From: Methanoregula sp.
GTDB taxonomy: Archaea > Halobacteriota > Methanomicrobia > Methanomicrobiales > Methanospirillaceae
Assembly: GCA_026394695.1 (NCBI GenBank)
Contig: JAPKXT010000211.1
Span: 1 to 45,171, forward strand
DNA length: 45,171 nucleotides
Direction of reading: 5' to 3'
Part shown: positions 17,303-25,630 of the stretch, piece by piece
How positions within the stretch are numbered: position 1 is the first letter of the stretch
Layout: each line of letters begins with the position of its first letter
Notes under the pieces: model-generated
Seen by the model: only the letters and a program-made list of their open reading frames with translations
Told to the model about the DNA's origin: nothing
The model's database searches: none
Made by a program: the position numbers and the translations under genes

Positions 17303-18265
17303 ATGAAATTTTTTTGCCACTGCCTGATATGCATAATCCTTATGACCGGATGCCTCTGCCTCACCAGCCCGGCATCTGCATCCGTTGGAATTGTGGCATA
17401 CCAGGGAGACATCATCTCGCTCCAAGGCTATTCGTACGGGAACCCGACGGTGTATCTGTTTTTGACCGGGCCCAATCTGCCGGTAAATGGCGTTACCCTC
17501 AATGACATTACCGCCCGGGCTGATGAGGGGCATTTCACGGAAGTGAGTGTCGATGACAATGATCACTGGGTATACAAATGGGGCACCAATACGATGAACG
17601 GCCGGCTTGATGCAGGTACCTATACGGTGTGGGTCGTAAACGGACCAAATGATCGTTCCCGGTTGAATGGTGCGGAGTACAGTACTATTTCCATTACTCT
17701 CGGGAATCCGGTAATAACGGCTTCAACTCATGTAATTCCCGGAAGCCTGACGCTTAACACTACCCCTGAAGGGGCTTCAGTTGTAATTGATGAAAATTAC
17801 CGTGGGAGCACTCCTCTGATCATTGGTGGGATCGAACCAGGCACGTATACGGTGACATTCTCGCGGTTTGGATATACCAGAACATCCATACCAGTACGCG
17901 TTGTGGCAGGAGGAATAACAGAAGTAACAGCTACGCTCCTCCCGTTAACCGGCTCTCTTGAAATTATCACGAGTCCTCCGGGGGCCCAGGTCCTGCTCGA
18001 TTCTGTCGATCAGGGGATTGGTCCGGTCACACTGACAAATTTTACGGGTGGAAATCATACGCTCACGGTGGTAAAAGAGGGGTATGTTACCACGGAACAA
18101 AGAGTGCGGATTATCCCGGACCAGACCACGCGGGTTACCATCCTGCTGGAACCGGTTCCTCCGGCAATTCAGAAAATATTACGTGCTTCAGGACCTGGAC
18201 CTGCCGTTTTTGTTGCAGGTTTTATCGTAATTCTGCTGGTATTCAGGCATTTACGTACAGAATAA
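17303..18265 (+). CDS. Secreted or membrane-anchored PEGA-domain surface protein
   Basis: A 320-residue protein. An N-terminal signal peptide (MKFFCHCLICIILMTGCLCL, likely cut after ASA near residue 27) is followed by a beta-rich domain of the DUF3821 kind found in methanogen surface proteins (GDIISLQGYSYGNPTVYLF), then two PEGA repeats (about 147-212, GSLTLNTTPEGASVVIDENY; about 218-283, GSLEIITSPPGAQVLLD), and a C-terminal membrane helix (AVFVAGFIVILLVF) ending RHLRTE. Export with anchoring to the membrane on the outer face is expected. PEGA domains are beta-sandwiches linked to cell surface structure. Monocistronic. Confidence 0.85.
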   Translation: MKFFCHCLICIILMTGCLCLTSPASASVGIVAYQGDIISLQGYSYGNPTVYLFLTGPNLPVNGVTLNDITARADEGHFTEVSVDDNDHWVYKWGTNTMNGRLDAGTYTVWVVNGPNDRSRLNGAEYSTISITLGNPVITASTHVIPGSLTLNTTPEGASVVIDENYRGSTPLIIGGIEPGTYTVTFSRFGYTRTSIPVRVVAGGITEVTATLLPLTGSLEIITSPPGAQVLLDSVDQGIGPVTLTNFTGGNHTLTVVKEGYVTTEQRVRIIPDQTTRVTILLEPVPPAIQKILRASGPGPAVFVAGFIVILLVFRHLRTE

Positions 18266-18339
18266 TTCACCGTTTGAGAGGGGTCAGAATTACCTTGTTA
18301 TTTAAAAGTGAAACCATTAATTCTGCAGGTTGCGTGATG

Positions 18340-18348
18340 TTATATATC
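18340..18348 (+). promoter_or_regulatory. TATA box for small membrane protein gene
   Basis: TTATATATC lies about 40 bases before the ATG at 18381. The implied start site near 18369 precedes or abuts GGGAGAG, which is the ribosome site that decides for ATG 18381 over the upstream ATG 18354. Confidence 0.5.
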
Positions 18349-18380
18349 ATTAAATGGGCAACAGAAATGGGAGAGTATGC

Positions 18381-18590
18381 ATGAGTGCGAACCTGTTTGA
18401 TGTCCTGATGGTGATTGCGCTCGGTACATTAACCGGGACAGTGATTGGCCTGCTTATCGGATTTTTTGCAAAGAAACAGAAAAATGAGTGGTCTGCAATG
18501 ACCCGGAAAGAACAAACCATAACTATCGCTCTGGTGATCGTCTTTTGTGTGATATGCATTGCAGGATTTGGATATTATTTCCTCTTATAA
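18381..18590 (+). CDS. Small membrane protein, two TM helices
   Basis: A 69-residue protein with two hydrophobic helices (about residues 7-28 and 46-67) joined by a basic, polar loop (FFAKKQKNEWSAMTRKEQ), which would be cytoplasmic. The start at ATG 18381 is chosen because GGGAGAG sits six bases upstream and the promoter would begin transcription downstream of the alternative ATG 18354. I do not recognise a family; likely a lineage-restricted small membrane protein. It follows the PEGA gene by 115 bases with its own promoter. Confidence 0.6.
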   Translation: MSANLFDVLMVIALGTLTGTVIGLLIGFFAKKQKNEWSAMTRKEQTITIALVIVFCVICIAGFGYYFLL

Positions 18591-18716
18591 TCAGAAATCT
18601 TACCCGGTAACCATCATCATCAGTCAATAATAATACTCCCCGGAAAGGAATGTTTTCTTTCCCTGAACCAGAATCCCTGTCAGAACAAAAAGATCAGCGT
18701 TAAATTATTATGGACT

Positions 18717-18726
18717 AATATATAAC
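18717..18726 (+). promoter_or_regulatory. TATA box upstream of pcn
   Basis: AATATATAAC is the best box before pcn and implies a leader over 100 bases. A second candidate, GGTATAAAAC near 18780, would give a leader of about 55 bases. Either could drive pcn-priL. Confidence 0.4.
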
Positions 18727-18865
18727 GTAACGTAGAACGGTTAAGCCGTAAGTAATGCGACCTTAAACAATTGATTTCCGGTATAAAACAACAAAAAGAA
18801 CTATCGACACAACAGGTAGTTTTTTTACTAAAAACGCGGTCAGACAAGGAGAAGTGAGACAAGCA

Positions 18866-19609
18866 ATGTTAAAAGCAACGATTGATGCAGACGTGTTCAG
18901 GGAATTTATTGATGCAATTTCGGCTCTCGTCCCGGAGTGCCGTCTGCATACTGATGAGAATGGCATCTCTACAAGGGCTGTTGACACGGCCAATGTAGCG
19001 ATGATCGGAATTGAGCTCAAAAAAGAGGCATTCGATTCGTATAAGGCCACGAAAAGCCAGCTGGGTATTGATATCTCCAAGATGAAAAATATTTTCGGCA
19101 TGGCAGGCAAAGGCGATCTTATCAGTCTTGAACTTGCTGATAATGCCCAGAAGATGTCAGTTTCAGCCCACGGGTACCATTATTCCATCACCCTCCTTGA
19201 TACGAATACCATCCGCAAGGATCCAAACCCGCCCACCATCAATCTTCCGGGAAAAATTGTAATTACCGGTGATGATTTTAACAATGCGATGAAAGCGGCA
19301 GCGGTAATCTCTGATAAGATTGCTCTTGGAATCAACCCGAAGGACCAGACGTTTTATCTCATTGCCGAAGGGGACACTGATACCATCCGGCGCGAATTTG
19401 GCAAGGACGAACTCAAATCACTCACGCCGGTTGAGGCAAGGTCGCTCTTCTCTTTAGATTACTTAAAAGATATGGGAAAAGTTATGAGCAGGGCAGCAGA
19501 GATCGAGATCTTTTTAGGTATCGATCATCCGGCCAGGTTTTCCTTTATTATTGCCGGCGGCAACGGGCATGTCGAGTACCTGCTCGCCCCCCGGATAGAG
19601 GCTGACTGA
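18866..19609 (+). CDS. pcn: DNA polymerase sliding clamp PCNA
   Basis: A 247-residue PCNA, the standard length. Family features include MLKATIDADVFREFIDAIS at the start, DENGISTRAVDTANVAM, the central GKGDLISLEL, and the C-terminal strand GHVEYLLAPRIEAD. It forms the homotrimeric ring that tethers polymerases, Fen1, ligase and repair enzymes such as Hef. The start is ATG 18866, matching the universal MLKA/MFKA N-terminus; GTG 18854 four codons upstream is in frame but less likely. Its stop shares one base with the start of priL, so clamp and primase subunit are probably made from one transcript. Confidence 0.97.
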   Translation: MLKATIDADVFREFIDAISALVPECRLHTDENGISTRAVDTANVAMIGIELKKEAFDSYKATKSQLGIDISKMKNIFGMAGKGDLISLELADNAQKMSVSAHGYHYSITLLDTNTIRKDPNPPTINLPGKIVITGDDFNNAMKAAAVISDKIALGINPKDQTFYLIAEGDTDTIRREFGKDELKSLTPVEARSLFSLDYLKDMGKVMSRAAEIEIFLGIDHPARFSFIIAGGNGHVEYLLAPRIEAD

Positions 19610-20673
19610 TGGATTTTGTGCCATCAGCAAAGGAACTTTCCCATTTTCCCTTTTTAAAAAAAGCCCAGGATCATATCAAAGATATTTTTCCTCCTCTTGA
19701 GGTATTACTCAAAGAAAAAAGAGGGAGAATTATCACCGATCTCGCTTTAAAGCGCATCAACCAGGCATTATCTTCAAAAAGAACAGTAATCGCCCATTTC
19801 CAGCATCGTGATGACGATGAGATCGCAAGTTATGTTCTGGCCAGGATTATTGCATCCTGCATCCCGGATAAACAACTTTTTGATCGTCTTACACGGTATG
19901 AAGCGGAACGAGCCTACTATTTCCTTGTCTCAGAAACCGGGACGGAAGATGGCGAAAAAGGGTGGAATGAAAATACGGTCCTTGATGATGATGGCTACAG
20001 CCGGATATCAAAATATCTGGCCACAGAATTTGGAATAACTATCACGGATGAGCGCATGTCACTTCCTGATTACGTGGAGATCGTTTCACCTCTCCACGAT
20101 GCACGGTTTAAACTGGTAAACAGGAATGTGCACCATGGATTTGTTGAGATAAAAAAAGAAGAACGGTATGAACTCCTTCGAGAGCGCATCCGTGTTATCA
20201 TCCGTCACGATCTGCCGTATAAAGTTCCAAAATCACTTTGTGAACAACTGGCGCCGGTGGCTGAACCCATAAAAAAAGTATACCAGGAGCAGATGCTCCA
20301 GCAGTTTGGCACCATAGAAGAGAGTGCATTTCCCCCCTGCATGCAGGCGCTGATTCAGGCACTGACTGCCGGGACAAACCTCACCCACGCCGGCCGATTT
20401 GCTCTTACTACTTTTATTCATACTATCGGGATGGATGTAACGGTAATTGCCCAGCTCTACGCCAGGTCGCCGGATTTTGATCCGGAAAAGACCATGTACC
20501 AGGTAGAGCATATCACGGGGCGCGGAGGATCGGGAACGGAATACACTGCCCCTGCTTGCGCTGCAATGAAGACAACCGGGCTTTGCACCCACCCGGATGC
20601 AGTATGTGCGAAAGTCAATCACCCGCTCAGTTATTACAAGCTTAAAAAGAAAGAAAAAATTATTCGAAAATAA
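19609..20673 (+). CDS. priL: DNA primase large subunit PriL
   Basis: A 354-residue PriL. The N-terminal helical region includes LSHFPFLKKAQDHI. The C-terminal domain has the four conserved cysteines that hold the 4Fe-4S cluster: Cys244 (FPPCMQAL), Cys317, Cys326 and Cys333 (spread over APACAAMKTTGLCTHPDAVC), plus the typical NLTHAGRFAL helix and NHPLSYY end. With the catalytic small subunit PriS (not in this window) it makes RNA primers for replication. The ATG overlaps the pcn stop by one base. A T-tract follows at 20695-20700. Confidence 0.95.
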   Translation: MDFVPSAKELSHFPFLKKAQDHIKDIFPPLEVLLKEKRGRIITDLALKRINQALSSKRTVIAHFQHRDDDEIASYVLARIIASCIPDKQLFDRLTRYEAERAYYFLVSETGTEDGEKGWNENTVLDDDGYSRISKYLATEFGITITDERMSLPDYVEIVSPLHDARFKLVNRNVHHGFVEIKKEERYELLRERIRVIIRHDLPYKVPKSLCEQLAPVAEPIKKVYQEQMLQQFGTIEESAFPPCMQALIQALTAGTNLTHAGRFALTTFIHTIGMDVTVIAQLYARSPDFDPEKTMYQVEHITGRGGSGTEYTAPACAAMKTTGLCTHPDAVCAKVNHPLSYYKLKKKEKIIRK

Positions 20674-20705
20674 AAAAGAAGACCAGAAAAGCAATTTTTT
20701 GAAAT

Positions 20706-20882
20706 CTACGTGATTTTTTCATTTACCAGATATCCTGCACCGGAAAGGAACAGGATAAAGATCACAATGGCGGCAAGGTAGGCCACTCCTGCAACCATCA
20801 CCATGGGTAGTACAGCGAGCATTACAATCAGGATAAGAAAGCCTGACAAGCCTATGATCACATCAAGGAGTCGTGCATCCAT
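20706..20882 (-). CDS. Small hydrophobic membrane protein
   Basis: A 58-residue protein made almost entirely of two long hydrophobic segments (about 7-30 and 31-52), beginning MDARLLDVIIGLSG and ending NEKIT. The start at ATG 20882 is favoured because the palindromic TATA region at 20905-20920 would begin transcription about here; the frame extends 24 codons further but through the promoter. GGAG lies about 11 bases upstream. The gene is convergent with priL and divergent from thiN. No family recognised. Confidence 0.6.
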   Translation of the reverse strand: MDARLLDVIIGLSGFLILIVMLAVLPMVMVAGVAYLAAIVIFILFLSGAGYLVNEKIT

Positions 20883-20904
20883 TACATGAATCTTCTCCGT
20901 AAAA

Positions 20905-20920
20905 GGATATATGTATATCC
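20905..20920. promoter_or_regulatory. Palindromic TATA region shared by divergent genes
   Basis: GGATATATGTATATCC is a perfect 7-base inverted repeat around TG and is TATA-like on both strands. Read leftward it suits the small membrane protein (start 20882); read rightward it suits thiN, with initiation near 20938. Confidence 0.5.
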
Positions 20921-20989
20921 GAACGGGCATGTGGTTTATTGTCAAAAAAGACACCCTTAATATCAGCCCTCTCCTTCATTGGTACGATT

Positions 20990-21547
20990 ATGACAGATCC
21001 GGGCCGGGAACGCAGTGACGTACTTGAAAGACTTGCTCAGGCAACTACACTTCTCGAACAATCTCTGGATGTCCGGCTTATCCCGGATAGTGGGGCAAAC
21101 CTCGCGTATGCTCTACGGGGCGCACGGGAAATTTATGATGTTGCGGCAATACAGGGCGGAATTATCAATAAAAACGGAAAGCCGCAAGCCGTCGGCCCGT
21201 GTATCTTTGGTGGTGATGAAGATACCGCGCGAATGGTGCTTACCACGATGAAATTTGATCCCCTTATGCGATGTGCGGCTATCCTGCGATATTCAAAAAA
21301 TGCCATGAGGGTAATAGAGAGCCTGCTTCTTGAATGCGCTTCATTTGATCGCTCACAGGAACCGCCAGGGATACGGACAATGGACTGGGGAGTGGCTTCC
21401 TGTTGCAAAGATGGTGTCCCCGACGTGTGTTATGATTACGGGGGGACAGGAAAAGAAGCAGTCATCCGCATTTTTGGCGAAAAACCAATCGACGTGACGA
21501 ACAATATTATTATGATATCGAACCGCATTATAAGTATAGAACTTTGA
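20990..21547 (+). CDS. thiN: ThiN-type thiamine-phosphate synthase, stand-alone
   Basis: About 185 residues corresponding to the ThiN domain, which in many archaea is the C-terminal half of a ThiD-ThiN fusion. Typical elements: LIPDSGANLAYALRGA, AVGPCIFGGDEDTARMVL, FDPLMRCAAILRYS, ASFDRSQEPPG, TMDWGVASC and VPDVCYDYGGTGKEAVIRIFG. It joins the pyrimidine and thiazole phosphates to thiamine phosphate. No kinase domain is present, so ThiD must be separate. Start uncertain: ATG 20990 gives the natural domain boundary; a TTG at 20939 would add 17 residues but coincides with the predicted transcription start. Ten bases before rps17e, probably co-transcribed. Confidence 0.88.
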   Translation: MTDPGRERSDVLERLAQATTLLEQSLDVRLIPDSGANLAYALRGAREIYDVAAIQGGIINKNGKPQAVGPCIFGGDEDTARMVLTTMKFDPLMRCAAILRYSKNAMRVIESLLLECASFDRSQEPPGIRTMDWGVASCCKDGVPDVCYDYGGTGKEAVIRIFGEKPIDVTNNIIMISNRIISIEL

Positions 21548-21557
21548 GGAATCACAC

Positions 21558-21749
21558 ATGGGAATCAAACCGTCATATATCAAGACTCTCGGTACAGATC
21601 TTTTAGCTAAGCAGCGGGACAATTTCTCCGGCAGCTTTGATGAAAACAAGCTGCAGCTTGGCAAATCTGCGGTTATAGAAAGCAAGCGTGTCCGGAACCG
21701 CGTTGCCGGATACATCACAAGAAAAATAAATACCAAGAAACACTCATAA
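21558..21749 (+). CDS. rps17e: Small ribosomal subunit protein S17e
   Basis: A 63-residue basic protein matching archaeal S17e (eS17): MGIKPSYIKTLGTDLLAK at the start, FDENKLQLGKSAVIESKRVRN in the middle (both shortened here), and a Lys/Arg-rich end VAGYITRKINTKKHS. A component of the small ribosomal subunit shared by archaea and eukaryotes. A GAGG ribosome site lies just upstream. It sits between thiN (10 bases) and dapA (8 bases), an arrangement consistent with one transcript through dapB. Confidence 0.95.
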   Translation: MGIKPSYIKTLGTDLLAKQRDNFSGSFDENKLQLGKSAVIESKRVRNRVAGYITRKINTKKHS

Positions 21750-21757
21750 CCTTATTT

Positions 21758-22726
21758 ATGTTCGAAGGTGTCCTTCCGGCAATCATAACCCCTTTTAAAA
21801 GGAATTCTGCGATGGGCCTTGATGTCCAGGGCCTGGAACGCAACATCGGTTTTCTCGTGTCCTGTGGTATTCATGGCATTGTACCCTGCGGATCTACCGG
21901 AGAATCGGCAACGCTCACATTTGAAGAGCATGAAAAAGTCATAGAGATTACCGTTGATAAGGTGAATGGCAGGATACCTGTGCTTGCCGGTACGGGCTCC
22001 AACAATACGGCAGAAGCGGTAAAACTAACGAAGGCTGCAAAGGACATTGGCGCTGATGGTGTTCTTATCATTAGTCCCTACTATAACAAGCCAAACCGTT
22101 CAGGACTTATTAAGCATTATACAAAACTTGCTGACCTTGATATACCGGTTGTCATGTATAACGTGCCGGGACGGACAGGACAGAATCTCGAACCCGATCT
22201 TGTGGCAGAACTTGCACAACACCCGAATATTGTGGCCATCAAGGAAGCGAGTGGTAATATTGGGCAGATCTCGCGGATCATTGAAGAGACACAGGATGAT
22301 GATTTTGTCGTAATCTCCGGCGATGATAACATCACGCTCCCGATCCTGGCACTTGGTGGTGCCGGGGTCATATCGGTTGCAGCCAATGTTGACCCGAAAC
22401 GCATGGTTGCCCTGTACGAGGCAATGAAAGGAGGAGACTACCAGAAAGCACTTGTCCTCCACTTTGCTCTGTCCCCACTGTTCCGGTCGATGTTTATTGA
22501 CACGAACCCGATCCCGGTTAAAAAGGCAGTTGAACTTCTTGGCATGGCGGGAGGTCCAGTCAGGCTTCCGCTCGATGATCTTGATGAAAAGAAGACCGAA
22601 CAACTGAAAAAAATTCTTGCTACGATACCAAAAAAAGGCGTGCCAAAGACTGTTGCACCAATAAAAAAACTTGGTAAACCTGCAGCAGGGAAGATTATAA
22701 CGTTACAAAAACCAAGGGCCCGGTGA
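21758..22726 (+). CDS. dapA: 4-hydroxy-tetrahydrodipicolinate synthase
   Basis: A 322-residue DapA. The Schiff-base lysine is Lys162 (AIKEASGN), with Tyr134 in MYNVPGRTG and the GSTGESATLT substrate loop. It condenses pyruvate with aspartate semialdehyde, the first step committed to lysine. The enzyme is usually about 290-295 residues; here the C-terminus carries some 28 extra residues rich in Lys and Pro (after LATIPKKG), which may bind nucleic acid or a partner, or simply be a tail. Eight bases after rps17e and followed directly by dapB. Other lysine genes (asd) lie 1.5 kb downstream. Confidence 0.95.
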   Translation: MFEGVLPAIITPFKRNSAMGLDVQGLERNIGFLVSCGIHGIVPCGSTGESATLTFEEHEKVIEITVDKVNGRIPVLAGTGSNNTAEAVKLTKAAKDIGADGVLIISPYYNKPNRSGLIKHYTKLADLDIPVVMYNVPGRTGQNLEPDLVAELAQHPNIVAIKEASGNIGQISRIIEETQDDDFVVISGDDNITLPILALGGAGVISVAANVDPKRMVALYEAMKGGDYQKALVLHFALSPLFRSMFIDTNPIPVKKAVELLGMAGGPVRLPLDDLDEKKTEQLKKILATIPKKGVPKTVAPIKKLGKPAAGKIITLQKPRAR

Positions 22727-22734
22727 CCGGGATT

Positions 22735-23499
22735 ATGATAAAAGTTGTCGTATGTGGCGCTTCCGGTCGCATGGGTCAGACTATTGGCCGGATGATTAAA
22801 GAATCTCCGGATCTTGAGCTTGTTGGCGGTATCAACTTAAAACCCGGCTCATTTTTCAACATCGATATTGTTGAATCAAAAGATACAGAATCACTATTAG
22901 TAAACACCAGACCTGATGTGCTTATAGATTTTACCGTTGCACATGCTGCAGTTGAAAACGTAAAAATTGCTGCGCGCAACAAAGTTGCACTGGTAGTAGG
23001 GACAACAGGATTTACCACTGACCAGCGGGCAGAACTGGAAAAAGCGATTACGGGGAATGTCCCGGCGGTCATCTCCAGTAACTTCTCGGTAGGAGTAAAT
23101 ATCTTCTGGAAGCTGGTGCGGGATGCCGGGAAGCTCTTAAAAGAGTATGATATTGAAGTAATCGAAGCCCATCACCGGAATAAAAAAGATGCACCAAGCG
23201 GAACCGCAAAAACCATCCTGCAGATCCTTGAAGAAGAAGTAGGACCCCGTAAAAAGATGTACGGTCGCGAGGGGATGATGGAACGCCAGAACGAGATTGG
23301 CGTTCATGTAATCCGTGGCGGTGATATTGTGGGGGATCACAAAGTGATGTTCTCTAAAAATTTTGAGACAATCGAACTCTCACACCGTGCTTACGACAGG
23401 TCCGTCTTTGCAACCGGTGCACTTCATGCAGCACGCTGGGTTGTCGGTAAAAAGCCGGGCATTTATGGAATGAGTGATGTACTCAATCTTAAAAAATAA
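22735..23499 (+). CDS. dapB: 4-hydroxy-tetrahydrodipicolinate reductase
   Basis: A 254-residue DapB. The NAD(P)H-binding motif is at the N-terminus (VVVCGASGRMGQ), followed by VVGTTGFT, SSNFSVGVN, the catalytic EAHHRNKKDAPSGTA segment and the C-terminal GALHAARWVVGKKPGIYGM. It reduces the DapA product in lysine biosynthesis. The start is ATG 22735, which gives the standard MIKV N-terminus and has GGTGA nine bases upstream; a GTG at 22723, overlapping the dapA stop, is also in frame. Co-transcribed with dapA. Confidence 0.96.
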   Translation: MIKVVVCGASGRMGQTIGRMIKESPDLELVGGINLKPGSFFNIDIVESKDTESLLVNTRPDVLIDFTVAHAAVENVKIAARNKVALVVGTTGFTTDQRAELEKAITGNVPAVISSNFSVGVNIFWKLVRDAGKLLKEYDIEVIEAHHRNKKDAPSGTAKTILQILEEEVGPRKKMYGREGMMERQNEIGVHVIRGGDIVGDHKVMFSKNFETIELSHRAYDRSVFATGALHAARWVVGKKPGIYGMSDVLNLKK

Positions 23500-23747
23500 T
23501 TTTTGCATGAATTAATTCTGGTTCAGATTTGATATCTCCTCACGATCCGTTCTTTTGGTGATTTTGGTTCCAAGGTTTAATTGCCAGGATAATAAACCAA
23601 AAATAATGCAGCCCGCTTTTCTTACTTCTGCCGGTAAAAAATCCATGCAAAACAAAATTTTTTGCAGATATCCTGATAGTGCTTTAGACGAAAACATCGA
23701 AACCTATTTTTTACCTTTTGTTCAACATATACAGTGGAGTGAATCTG

Positions 23748-23921
23748 TTGGTTGCAATCGTTGACACCAGTAAATGTACCGGATGCGAAACATGCGTAAG
23801 TGAGTGCCCTGCATCGGCAATTGCCATAGAGAACGAGAAAGCAAAAGTCGATAAGGATATGTGCGTGGACTGCGAGACATGTGTTGATGTCTGTCCGTCT
23901 GAAGCTATTCACATGGGATAG
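23748..23921 (+). CDS. 2[4Fe-4S] ferredoxin
   Basis: A 57-residue ferredoxin with two complete CxxCxxCxxxCP clusters (CTGCETCVSECP and CVDCETCVDVCP), so two 4Fe-4S centres are expected. Such proteins carry electrons between oxidoreductases in methanogens. The start is the TTG at 23748, which yields MVAIVDTSKC, the usual N-terminus of this family, and has GGAGTGA five bases upstream; the frame is open further but without a ribosome site. Monocistronic: 248 bases after dapB and followed by T-tracts. Confidence 0.92.
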   Translation: MVAIVDTSKCTGCETCVSECPASAIAIENEKAKVDKDMCVDCETCVDVCPSEAIHMG

Positions 23922-23953
23922 GACTGAAAGGTCAACCTGGTTCAGGTTACCAA

Positions 23954-23967
23954 TTTTTTAATTTTTA
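23954..23967 (+). terminator. T-tract terminator after ferredoxin gene
   Basis: Two T-runs (six and five T, separated by AA) lie about 32 bases after the ferredoxin stop and before a non-coding gap of about 215 bases. Confidence 0.5.
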
Positions 23968-24182
23968 TTAAGTACGGGGGGATCTCCACCATTTTTGTTC
24001 TGTTCAGTTATAGGATTTGACTTTAGGTAATGGATGGAAATTTCAGCCCGATTTTTCCCTAATAACAGGATTAAAAGTGGTTTTCATAAAACAAAAATTA
24101 AAAAACAACGTTTTTATTATCACAGGAGAAATGGAATTTTACAACCCGCCAGATTTTATTGGGAAAACATAACACACAGGAC

Positions 24183-25211
24183 ATGACACACATGATCAAT
24201 GTTGGAGTGCTCGGAGCAACGGGTGCGGTTGGCCAGCGATTTGTTGAACTGTTAGCGGATCATCCGTGGTTCAATCTTTCGATGCTCGCCGCTTCTGAAC
24301 GCAGTGCTGGACAGCCCTATGGGAAGATCGTGAACTGGCGTCTCGACACGCCATTTCCCGAAAAAATTGCAAAACTCAAAGTGACACCTATCTCACCAAA
24401 AGCGATGAAGGACATCGATCTTGTCTTCTCGGCGCTCCCTGCAGATATTGCATCTGATGTGGAAAATGAATTTGCCGATGCCGGGATAGCAGTCTGCAGC
24501 AACGCGAGTTCCCACCGGATGGACCCCTCAGTGCCGCTCGTTATTCCGGAGGTTAACCCTGATCATCTTGGCCTTATCGATGTCCAGCGTGATTCCGGCA
24601 GGGACGGATTTATCGTCACGAACCCGAACTGCTCTACCATTATGATGGTCACCGCTCTTGCCCCCCTGAGTAAATTCAAATTTACCGATGTCCGGGTAGC
24701 GACCATGCAGGCAATCTCCGGCGCCGGATTTGCCGGAGTAGCCGCGATGGCGATTTACGACAACGTCATTCCTTATATAGGCCAGGAAGAAGAAAAAATG
24801 GAAACCGAGACTCTTAAGATCATGGGTACTCTGAAGGGCAATACGGTGGCAAATGCCAAATTTAACGTGAGTGCCAGTTGTCACCGGGTCGCGGTTATCG
24901 ACGGTCATACCATGGCAGTCTGGGTAGACATAAAAGAACCGGTGGAAAAACTCAGAAATGCATTCCGGGATTACAAACCCCCGATTAAAGGTCTCCCGAC
25001 TCAGCCTGAAGAATCCGTACATTTCTTTGACGAGGAGAAGGATCGCCCGCAACCCCGGCTTGACCGGATGCGGGGGAAAGGAATGACGGTATCGGTAGGC
25101 AGGCTCAGGCCGGGGGTCCGCTTTGTAGCGATGGGACATAACACTATTCGCGGCGCAGCTGGTGCAAGTGTACTGAATGCAGAACTCATTACAAAGAAGA
25201 AATATCTCTGA
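24183..25211 (+). CDS. asd: Aspartate-semialdehyde dehydrogenase
   Basis: A 342-residue enzyme of the archaeal/fungal Asd type. NADP-binding motif GVLGATGAVGQ near the N-terminus, catalytic Cys150 in TNPNCSTIM, QAISGAGFAG, and catalytic His in VIDGHTMAVWV. It reduces aspartyl phosphate to the semialdehyde used for lysine (dapA, dapB upstream), threonine and methionine. Start uncertain among ATG 24183, ATG 24192 (MINVGVLG, nearest the family pattern) and TTG 24159. Followed after 11 bases by alba, with AGGAG between, so likely co-transcribed. Confidence 0.95.
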   Translation: MTHMINVGVLGATGAVGQRFVELLADHPWFNLSMLAASERSAGQPYGKIVNWRLDTPFPEKIAKLKVTPISPKAMKDIDLVFSALPADIASDVENEFADAGIAVCSNASSHRMDPSVPLVIPEVNPDHLGLIDVQRDSGRDGFIVTNPNCSTIMMVTALAPLSKFKFTDVRVATMQAISGAGFAGVAAMAIYDNVIPYIGQEEEKMETETLKIMGTLKGNTVANAKFNVSASCHRVAVIDGHTMAVWVDIKEPVEKLRNAFRDYKPPIKGLPTQPEESVHFFDEEKDRPQPRLDRMRGKGMTVSVGRLRPGVRFVAMGHNTIRGAAGASVLNAELITKKKYL

Positions 25212-25222
25212 ACAGGAGACCT

Positions 25223-25504
25223 ATGATGCAGCCCAAAGAAAACATAGTATTCGTCGGCAACAAGCCCGTCATGAACTACGTACTTGCAGTCATCACGCAG
25301 TTTAACAATGGAGCAGAAGAGGTAGCGATCAAAGCACGGGGTAAAGCAATTTCCCGAGCTGTGGATACCGCTGAGATCGCCCTTAACCGATTCCTTGAAG
25401 GAGTGACAAAAAAAGAGATTATTACCTCAACCGAGATTATTGATACCGATTCTGGCAAGACCAATGTTTCTTCGATCGAGATTGTCCTCGCCAATAACAA
25501 ATAA
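25223..25504 (+). CDS. albA: Alba chromatin protein
   Basis: A 93-residue Alba protein. The family core VFVGNKPVMNYVLAVITQF, the basic VAIKARGKAISRAVDTAEI helix region and RFLEGVTKKEI are all present. The lysine in GNKPV corresponds to the residue whose acetylation tunes DNA binding in Sulfolobus Alba. It binds double-stranded DNA or RNA as a dimer and compacts the archaeal chromosome. AGGAG lies 7 bases before the ATG; ATG 25226 is the alternative start. Eleven bases downstream of asd. Confidence 0.95.
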   Translation: MMQPKENIVFVGNKPVMNYVLAVITQFNNGAEEVAIKARGKAISRAVDTAEIALNRFLEGVTKKEIITSTEIIDTDSGKTNVSSIEIVLANNK

Positions 25505-25600
25505 CCATTCTTTTATCTTTAATTCGGAGAAATTTCGAGTATAGATCGTTCTGGAACATGCAAAATTTCCGGCATATCAAACCGCCCTTTCCCAAAACAA

Positions 25601-25608
25601 TTTAAACG
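25601..25608 (+). promoter_or_regulatory. TATA box for the exported protein gene
   Basis: AATTTAAACG-type box centred about 26 bases before the ATG at 25631, which suggests a leaderless or nearly leaderless transcript. Confidence 0.5.
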
Positions 25609-25630
25609 GTATTCACGAAGGTACTATGCT

